This document shows, one piece after another, positions 56,947 through 61,995 of a DNA stretch of 61,995 bases; the stretch's first letter is position 1, and every line of letters starts with the position of its first letter. A model generated the notes under the pieces. It had not been told where the DNA came from. It searched no databases and saw only the letters and a program-made list of their open reading frames with translations. The translations under genes were made by a program, and so were the position numbers. The stretch is from Nitrososphaerota archaeon (GTDB taxonomy: Archaea; Thermoproteota; Nitrososphaeria; Nitrososphaerales; Nitrosopumilaceae), in NCBI GenBank assembly GCA_028867735.1, contig JAGWFW010000004.1, positions 10,885 through 72,879 on the forward strand. Direction: 5' to 3'.

Positions 56947-57742
56947 TTCAATCAAAGTTGTGACAGTTGAAAAAGTAATTGACGAGACCCCGACCGTGCG
57001 CACGCTTGTATTTTCAGACGAATCTCTAGCCAGAGTGCTTCCAGGACAGTTTGCAATGGTCTGGATTCCGGGGACAAACGAGCTTCCCATGAGTGTTATG
57101 GTAACTCTGGAAAAAGGAAAGGCGGCCTTTACTGTAAGAAAACATGGTCCGTCCTCTACTGCGCTCTACTCTGTAAAGGCAGGCGACCAAATTGGGGTGA
57201 GAGGTCCTTATGGGAACTCTTTTACAATAAAACAGGGAAAACTGTTGCTTGTTGGTGGAGGGACAGGGCTTGTCCCGCTTGTAAGGCTTGCAACATTTTT
57301 GGCAAAGACTGATGATGTTACGATAATAATTGGGGCCAGGACAAAAGAGGAGGTCTTTTTTGAGGATCTTGCAAACAAACTTTTGGAGAACAACAGGCAC
57401 AGGGTTTTGATAGTGACCGAAGACGGAACACACGGCGAGTCAGGTCTTGTGACTGATGCAATGGAGAGATTGCTTGAGGAAACTAGGTTTGATGCAGTAT
57501 ACACATGCGGTCCTGAGAAAATGATGCACAGGGTAGTGCAGCTTGCTTTTGAAAAAAAAATCTACGTGCAGGCAAGTGTTGAAAGAATGATGAAGTGCGG
57601 GATGGGTCTGTGCGGAAGCTGCTGTTTTGGTGAAGTATTGGCATGCAAGGATGGCACGGTGTTTGACGGTCAGTATCTTATGACAAACAAGGAATTTGGA
57701 CACACTCACAGAAGCAAATCGGGCATTCTTGAGAACTATTAG
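56912..57742 (+). CDS. pyrK: Dihydroorotate dehydrogenase electron-transfer subunit
   Basis: A 276-residue FAD/[2Fe-2S] ferredoxin-reductase-like subunit that passes electrons to NAD. Motifs are LPMSVMVTLEKGKAAFTVRK, GPYGNSFT, LLLVGGGTGLVPLVRLA, YTCGPEKMMHRVV and the Cys cluster KCGMGLCGSCCFGE with a later AC at about 252. The start could be GTG 56912 or TTG 56921/56927; the first residues lie inside pyrD. Confidence 0.95.
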   Translation: MVIWLELQRNPNSIKVVTVEKVIDETPTVRTLVFSDESLARVLPGQFAMVWIPGTNELPMSVMVTLEKGKAAFTVRKHGPSSTALYSVKAGDQIGVRGPYGNSFTIKQGKLLLVGGGTGLVPLVRLATFLAKTDDVTIIIGARTKEEVFFEDLANKLLENNRHRVLIVTEDGTHGESGLVTDAMERLLEETRFDAVYTCGPEKMMHRVVQLAFEKKIYVQASVERMMKCGMGLCGSCCFGEVLACKDGTVFDGQYLMTNKEFGHTHRSKSGILENY

Positions 57743-57798
57743 ACTAGTGTAAATACGGGAAACCTTAAAATGCTATAGGAATTCATTCAGATTGAAAA

Positions 57799-59523
57799 TT
57801 GGGTCACCCTAAAGTTGTACTAAGCGCTGATCGAACACTAATGTCCCCCTATCGTGGGATATCCCTGGCCACATTCTTTGGATGTGCGCCTGCAATTGAT
57901 CCACACAGGCCAAAAAACAGCATCTGGTATTACCTTTTAAAAAACCAAGTAACCCCGAAAATTCTCTTTGACTTTATCTGCAATCCAATTGCCAATGTAA
58001 ACGGAGTTGCGGCATATGCCCCATACGGACTGCGAAAGGTAGAGGCTGCACTTTTGAGAGACGGGTACAAGAGAGAAGACGTCGTAGTAGCACATCCTGA
58101 TCATATAGAGAAATTCATCGGCCCTGAGACCGAGGTTGTAGGTACGTACGAGATGGACCCGCTGGGAATGGGACCTGTAACGATGACATTCACTTATGGC
58201 CGAAAACAAATGTCTTATGATGAATATTACAATGCTGATTTACACAGAAAAATTCTTGATGCAAAGAAAAAGAGTGGCAGTCACGCCAAAGTGATTGTCG
58301 GCGCATCAGGAACTTGGCAATACAACTATGATCCAAAGAAGATACAAGAGTATGGCCTGTATGCCGTACTTGAGGGGGAGCTCGGGGGAATTGCGCCGGA
58401 AATTGACGGCCACGCCGGACTCTTCTTTGACAAACTAATCAACAATGAATTTGACAACATGAACCCGTTTGTAAAAAGCGACTTTAAAGTAGAGGTAAAG
58501 GAATTTGGAAAGGACGAGAGCAAATTCCATGGAAGGTTCATCCACTACTGGGACGAGCCAGAAGTTGACGATATTCCGGATATTGTAGAGCCAAGCATGC
58601 ACGGCATGGTCGAAGTCATGCGTGGGTGCGGAAGAGGCTGCAAGTTTTGCGACGTTACGCTTCGACCGCTAAGATACTATCCACCAGAGAAGGTAAAGAG
58701 AGAGATCGAAATCAACATAAAAAAAGGCGGACAGAAAAATGCATGGCTGCACAGCGATGATATCTTTGTGTACGGCCTTGACCCGAGAAAGACAAAGAAC
58801 ATGGCACCAAACAGGGAAGCACTGGAAGAACTATTCACTGCAGTAATGTCAACTGGTATAGTTCATACCAATCCTACTCACGGCACACTGGCAGGTGCAA
58901 TAGCTGATGAAAAACTGATTCCAAACATTTCAAAAATTATCCGCTCAAGTGTAGAGAACAAGATTGGAATTCAATGTGGCTTTGAGACTGGAAGCCTGAG
59001 ATTGATAGGAAAGTATGCCGACAGAAAACTGTCTCCATACAAGCCGGAGGAATGGCACTGGGTTGTAAAGGAGGGAGTCAAGACGCTAAACGAACATCAC
59101 TGGATTCCTGCATTCACACTCATCATGGGGCTGGACAATGCAGAGACCGAGGAAGACGCATGGGAGACGATACGCCTCATCAGCGAACTTGAAAAAGAGC
59201 AACCGGAATCCATGTTTACCACAACGCCCCTGACTTTTGTGCCTATAGGACTGCTTGAAAAATCAGAATTCTTTGATATCGGTAACGAGATGACTGCAGC
59301 ACAGCTTGGCGTCATGTACAAGACATGGCAGCACAACTTCAAGTATGGAATCCAGAAATTCATGGACAAGACAGGACACAACAGCCCGCTGAAGAGAAAG
59401 ATGTTCACCACCCTTGCAAAATCATTGGGCGGAGTTCCGTTGAACGCAATGGAAAAGTTTGCAAGAAAGAAGGGTGCAGAGCACCAGCGTGTCATTGACA
59501 CGATCAAGGCAAAGTATTGGTAA
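57799..59523 (+). CDS. Radical SAM protein with B12-binding-like N-terminal domain
   Basis: A 574-residue protein. The cluster motif is CGRGCKFCDV near residue 280, with C-x3-C-x2-C spacing. The N-terminal half (residues 60-260) resembles a cobalamin-binding Rossmann unit (ALLRDGYKREDVVVAHPDH, KVIVGASGTWQYNYDP) but the DxHxxG motif is not obvious. Later motifs are LHSDDIFVYGLDPRK, IGIQCGFETGSLRLIGKYA and FTLIMGLDNAETEEDAWET. Start TTG 57799. The family is orphan, probably a methylthiolation or methylation enzyme. Confidence 0.88.
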   Translation: MGHPKVVLSADRTLMSPYRGISLATFFGCAPAIDPHRPKNSIWYYLLKNQVTPKILFDFICNPIANVNGVAAYAPYGLRKVEAALLRDGYKREDVVVAHPDHIEKFIGPETEVVGTYEMDPLGMGPVTMTFTYGRKQMSYDEYYNADLHRKILDAKKKSGSHAKVIVGASGTWQYNYDPKKIQEYGLYAVLEGELGGIAPEIDGHAGLFFDKLINNEFDNMNPFVKSDFKVEVKEFGKDESKFHGRFIHYWDEPEVDDIPDIVEPSMHGMVEVMRGCGRGCKFCDVTLRPLRYYPPEKVKREIEINIKKGGQKNAWLHSDDIFVYGLDPRKTKNMAPNREALEELFTAVMSTGIVHTNPTHGTLAGAIADEKLIPNISKIIRSSVENKIGIQCGFETGSLRLIGKYADRKLSPYKPEEWHWVVKEGVKTLNEHHWIPAFTLIMGLDNAETEEDAWETIRLISELEKEQPESMFTTTPLTFVPIGLLEKSEFFDIGNEMTAAQLGVMYKTWQHNFKYGIQKFMDKTGHNSPLKRKMFTTLAKSLGGVPLNAMEKFARKKGAEHQRVIDTIKAKYW

Positions 59524-59571
59524 AACATTCAAACCAAATACATAAATTGCATTAATAGCGCCAAATAGTTC

Positions 59572-59751
59572 GTGCCAACTCACGGTTCGCTTACAAAAGC
59601 AGGCAAAGTCAGAGGCCAGACTCCGAAAGTCCAGGCAAGGGAAAGACATGGAGAGATTGGCATTACAAGAAATCGCGACAATTTTAGAAAAAGATTCATA
59701 CTAAAACGAGTACCTGGACAGAACAAACCGGGTCAAAGAAGAAGAAAGTAG
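59572..59751 (+). CDS. rps30e: Ribosomal protein eS30
   Basis: A short basic protein of 59 residues: PTHGSLTKAGKVRGQTPKVQ and the basic tail RFILKRVPGQNKPGQRRRK. GTG start at 59572. It is too short for routine gene calling but clearly homologous. It lies 48 bases after the radical SAM gene. Confidence 0.92.
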   Translation: MPTHGSLTKAGKVRGQTPKVQARERHGEIGITRNRDNFRKRFILKRVPGQNKPGQRRRK

Positions 59752-59845
59752 TTTAGGTTCGTATTTACTGTACAATTTTTGGAAAAAATCCCGTCATTTG
59801 GTAAACAGCAGAATCTTTTTTTATAGTCAAGAGTTGCAAAGTTCC

Positions 59846-60100
59846 ATGCCCGATGCAGAATCAAACTCTGTGGGATGCTCCAAATTGCTTGACGTAAAGG
59901 GATGCAAAGAATCCAAGGCTACCGACAAGGGAAAACACTATACTGTTGATGTAACTCAAGAGCCAAGAGTTCTCTTTGTTGATGCGATAGGAAACGGGAG
60001 GGAGATGAAGTTCAAGCGAAACTCTACCATTACAATAACACACGAGAAAATATTCTACAACCGCGACGACGTGGAAATAAAGCCTGCCAGCAAGACATAG
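59846..60100 (+). CDS. Hypothetical protein, 84 residues
   Basis: Starts MPDAESNSVGCSKLLDVKGC. The middle HYTVDVTQEPRVLFVDAIGN and the end TITITHEKIFYNRDDVEIK form a strand-rich domain. Two Cys near residues 11 and 20. No known family; the ATG at 59846 was preferred because a TATA-like TTTTTTTATAG lies about 25 bases before it. Confidence 0.6.
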   Translation: MPDAESNSVGCSKLLDVKGCKESKATDKGKHYTVDVTQEPRVLFVDAIGNGREMKFKRNSTITITHEKIFYNRDDVEIKPASKT

Positions 60101-60195
60101 AAAACGTTTTGCAAATGTTGCGTTTGCAAGAAATTGTTGCTGGATAAAAAAATGATCAGAAATCATAGATAATGTATAGAATCTCATTTTTAATT

Positions 60196-60553
60196 CTAAT
60201 GCATACAAAACCTGTCTATGGTATCCATGATCCTGCTCATGTCAATTGGTTTTGGAAGGATGGCGGTAGCATTACAGTTGTCTAGTTTATCTTCTACATT
60301 GATTGAGCCTGTTACTAAAAACACTTGATTTTGGATCATGCTCCCTAATTTTTTCCAATCCGTAAAATCCGTCGTATTTGGGCATCATGGCATCCATGAA
60401 AACAACATCGGGCCTGAGTTTTTGATACAATTCGGCGGCTTCTCTACCGTTAGATCCGGTACCAACGACTTGAATGTTGTTAAGCTGGAACAGTTCTACA
60501 AAAACGCGTTTTACGTCACTGCTGTCGTCTATCACTATTGCCCTAATACTCAT
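60196..60553 (-). pseudogene. Frameshifted CheY-like response regulator
   Basis: The first part is a receiver domain: AIVIDDSSDVKRVFVELF and VVFMDAMMPKYDGFYGL with the phosphoacceptor Asp. The frame then shifts after HDPKS. The continuation in another frame reads VFLVTGSINVEDKLDNC, ATAILPKPIDMSRIMDTI and ends at 60196. A single-base insertion near 60328, or loss of two Ts from the T5 run, explains the break. Either a decayed gene or a sequencing error. Unbroken it would be about 119 residues. Confidence 0.85.
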
Positions 60554-60756
60554 TGATTTCTATCTGATGGCAAAAATTCTATTAGATCGAGCTTGTCTAC
60601 AAAAGGCAAGCTAGAAAATATAATTCATTTTTGATGGTTATTTTCTCTCAATCATAGTTGTAACTACTGGAATCAACAGTCAATGAAATCTCCTCAAGGC
60701 GTACCGGTGTCTAGAGTCGTAAAAAATACTAAATAGTTGTTTGTGATTATAGTATT

Positions 60757-60924
60757 ATGGGACTTTTAGACAAAGCTAAAGACTTGGCTAAGAAAGGTAC
60801 GGAAAAAGGCATTGATCTTGGAAAGAAAGGAATTGAAAAAAGTGTAGAACTAGGAACTAAGGGATATGAGGGTGCTAAAGAGTCTGCACAAAAGGGATAT
60901 GAGAAAGGCAAGAAAAAAGAATAA
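60757..60924 (+). CDS. LEA-like protein made of five 11-residue repeats
   Basis: A 55-residue protein that divides exactly into five 11-mers. The second and third read KKGTEKGIDLG and KKGIEKSVELG; the fourth and fifth TKGYEGAKESA and QKGYEKGKKKE. The consensus is xKGxEKxxxLG. This periodicity is typical of group 3 LEA-like, amphipathic-helix proteins that protect membranes and proteins during desiccation. It is not annotated in the usual lists because of its size. TATA-like TACTAAATAG lies about 30 bases upstream. Confidence 0.65.
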   Translation: MGLLDKAKDLAKKGTEKGIDLGKKGIEKSVELGTKGYEGAKESAQKGYEKGKKKE

Positions 60925-60978
60925 TGTGCCAACCGAAACTACCGGGAGCCATGCGTGTTAAGTGAGGTTGCTGATTAC

Positions 60979-61182
60979 TTAACTCGTCACGTGATACCTT
61001 GTGAAGACGTATAGAATATTTATCAATATCACTACTCCAAAAACTACAAGGAGCAATGGAATAGACACCACTAATCGATTAGGTGTTATGATGCCCCTTT
61101 GTATCAGGAAATAAGAAATTATTGAAAAAATAGCAGTAATAATGCAAACTCTTGCAATTACACTTGTTATTAAACTAAGCAT
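60979..61182 (-). CDS. Small two-helix membrane protein
   Basis: Sixty-seven residues with two hydrophobic helices: LITSVIARVCIITAIFSIIS near residue 4 and SIPLLLVVFGVVILINILYV near 40. Short loop RGIITPNRLV between them. No family recognised. A TATA-like TTTATTTTTTC lies about 15-25 bases upstream. Confidence 0.55.
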   Translation of the reverse strand: MLSLITSVIARVCIITAIFSIISYFLIQRGIITPNRLVVSIPLLLVVFGVVILINILYVFTRYHVTS

Positions 61183-61246
61183 GAAAAAATAAATCTATAC
61201 AAGCGTAATATGATAAGTTGTTATTTTTTATTGGCATTTTGTATCA

Positions 61247-61519
61247 ATGTTATCCACGAGCCACATTCACCTGAGAGGCGACATGAACAACAAGATGGAA
61301 CGGTTAAACGAAGAAATCAGAGATCGTGAAAAGGTAGTGCGTGGAATAAAAAAGATTGATTCAGTATTGATTGACGGATATCAAATGTATCACAACTATC
61401 TTAGGCCACACATGGCACTAGACGGAATGACACCTGCTGACAAATGCGGAATCAAGATTGAAGGCAATAACAAGTGGATGACAATTATTCAAAACGCCAA
61501 CCGAGTGGAACATCAATAA
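61247..61519 (+). pseudogene. C-terminal remnant of a DDE-type transposase
   Basis: The frame encodes MNNKMERLNEEIRDREKVVR, GIKKIDSVLIDGYQMYHNYL and RPHMALDGMTPADKCGIKIE, the C-terminal end of an integrase-core transposase. The glutamate of the DDE triad lies in this end, near the NNKMERLNEE segment. The N-terminal two-thirds of the protein and any terminal inverted repeat are absent. The fragment starts abruptly at 61247 with TTATCCACG. It is a relic rather than an active IS. Confidence 0.8.
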
Positions 61520-61567
61520 AAACAACCGAAGAGGTCAAAGAACCATCAATCCGACACCGTTGAAAAC

Positions 61568-61638
61568 TAGGTCGATTTGGAAATGAGCGTTCAATTAGGT
61601 CGATGGGTTGGATGGAAAGAATGTTCAGTTAGGGAGAT
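61568..61638 (+). repeat. Short degenerate repeats downstream of the transposase relic
   Basis: TAGGTCGAT occurs at 61568-61576 and 61596-61604, and a looser TAGGGAGAT at 61630-61638. The second and third are preceded by related GTTCAATTAGG and GTTCAGTTAGG. Spacing is 28 and 34 bases. They may be remnants of the element end. Confidence 0.4.
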
Positions 61639-61695
61639 AGCATCCCTACTGACTTGGAGTCAATACCTGACGCACCAGAGACTTGATCAAACTCA

Positions 61696-61995
61696 ATGGA
61701 GGATTCTAAGGGAATGACTGCTGTAGAAGAATTGATAGTAAGCAAAAAAAAAACTGACTTAGGGGCGGATCAAGTGATTCTCAAAGTTGAGGCATGTAGT
61801 CTCATGAGTGAGGAACTAACCAAGAAAGGATATGAAAAAACTGGTACAATCATAGGAAATTATGAGTATTTTGATCTGGCTGATACTACAATAAATCAAT
61901 TAAAAAGAGCAAATATCATTCCAAAAAAGGATTACGGTAAATATGGAAAACGTAAACCCGATGGATTACTTATCGATAGACAGAATCAGAGAATT
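61696..61995 (+). CDS. Partial gene, possible restriction-modification or nuclease protein (N-terminus)
   Basis: An open frame of 100 codons from ATG 61696 that runs off the window; a stop codon closes it upstream at 61684. A second ATG follows at 61714. It reads CSLMSEELTKKGYEKTG, NYEYFDLADTTINQLKRA and YGKYGKRKPDGLLIDRQ. The last segment, KPDGLLID, resembles the N-terminal nuclease-like domain of type I/IIG restriction or N-6 methylase proteins, in which the Asp holds metal. The call is weak because the catalytic ExK would lie beyond the edge. Confidence 0.55.
   Translation, partial: MEDSKGMTAVEELIVSKKKTDLGADQVILKVEACSLMSEELTKKGYEKTGTIIGNYEYFDLADTTINQLKRANIIPKKDYGKYGKRKPDGLLIDRQNQRI

Noticed and set aside
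60590-60612. AGCTTG/CAAGCT hairpin upstream of the response regulator
   Set aside because: Only six pairs in A+T-rich DNA; likely chance.
1-61995. CRISPR array or rRNA genes
   Set aside because: No regularly spaced direct repeats and no rRNA signature were seen in the window.

Overview
The window is a gene-dense stretch of an archaeal chromosome, almost certainly from a Thaumarchaeon (Nitrososphaerota, Nitrosopumilales-like). It carries an HMf-type archaeal histone, archaeal ribosomal proteins (uS11, eS17, eS30), aIF2-beta and aIF1A, both topoisomerase VI subunits, fibrillarin with Nop5, and an ortholog of RNA polymerase III subunit RPC34, which is known from Crenarchaeota and Thaumarchaeota. 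A histone together with RPC34 favours Thaumarchaeota. Many genes appear leaderless, with a TATA-like box about 25-30 bases before the start codon, and TTG or GTG starts are frequent. No ammonia-oxidation genes are present, so the genus cannot be fixed.

Left third (1-21.8 kb): a VOC protein, a small Lrp/AsnC ligand-binding domain, an HExxH protein of unknown role and small zinc-finger proteins come first. A tRNA-Trp gene interrupted by two introns follows, then pdxS-pdxT (vitamin B6) and aconitase. A minus-strand block holds a pterin-type enzyme fused to a nuclease-like domain, valS and an oxidoreductase, with a pterin dehydratase gene next door. An Asn-synthase-like PP-loop protein, purB, an intein-split rtcB, a PDCD5-like protein, uS11, thiL, a phosphohexomutase and tRNA-Thr complete this part.

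Middle (21.8-42.4 kb): a YkgJ protein, a TTG-started zinc ribbon, a palindrome and possible structured RNA, a 584-residue AIPR-type defence protein and tRNA-Cys form a small accessory patch. Then come histone, TatD, eS17, a MoaD/ThiS-Cgi121 fusion facing THUMP and Sua5 genes (tRNA modification), several microproteins, two paralogous winged-helix regulators, purA, pyrF, a Nudix enzyme, uppS and DUF373. The informational cluster aIF2-beta / DUF424 / aIF1A / RIO1 / KH / Top6B / Top6A ends this part.

Right third (42.4-62 kb): a membrane-anchored Hsp20-like protein, UbiX, the mtnP-apt purine salvage pair, a 722-residue secreted Ig-like protein, an OLD-like ATPase/Toprim protein, RPC34-rlmE, trm1, rnhB, the fibrillarin/Nop5 operon, pyrD-pyrK, a B12-type radical SAM protein and eS30. 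The last 2 kb looks like a decaying mobile-element boundary. It has a frameshifted response regulator, a protein built of five 11-residue repeats, the C-terminal remnant of a transposase, short degenerate repeats, and the start of a possible restriction-modification gene cut off by the window edge.

Functional themes are nucleotide metabolism (purA, purB, pyrD, pyrK, pyrF, apt, mtnP), tRNA and rRNA maturation (RtcB, Trm1, Sua5, Cgi121, THUMP, fibrillarin/Nop5, RlmE), translation initiation and cofactors (PLP, thiamine, pterin, prenyl-FMN). The less ordinary parts are the two-intron tRNA-Trp near an intein-containing tRNA ligase, two unusual domain fusions, the AIPR patch beside a candidate small RNA, and the degenerate right edge.
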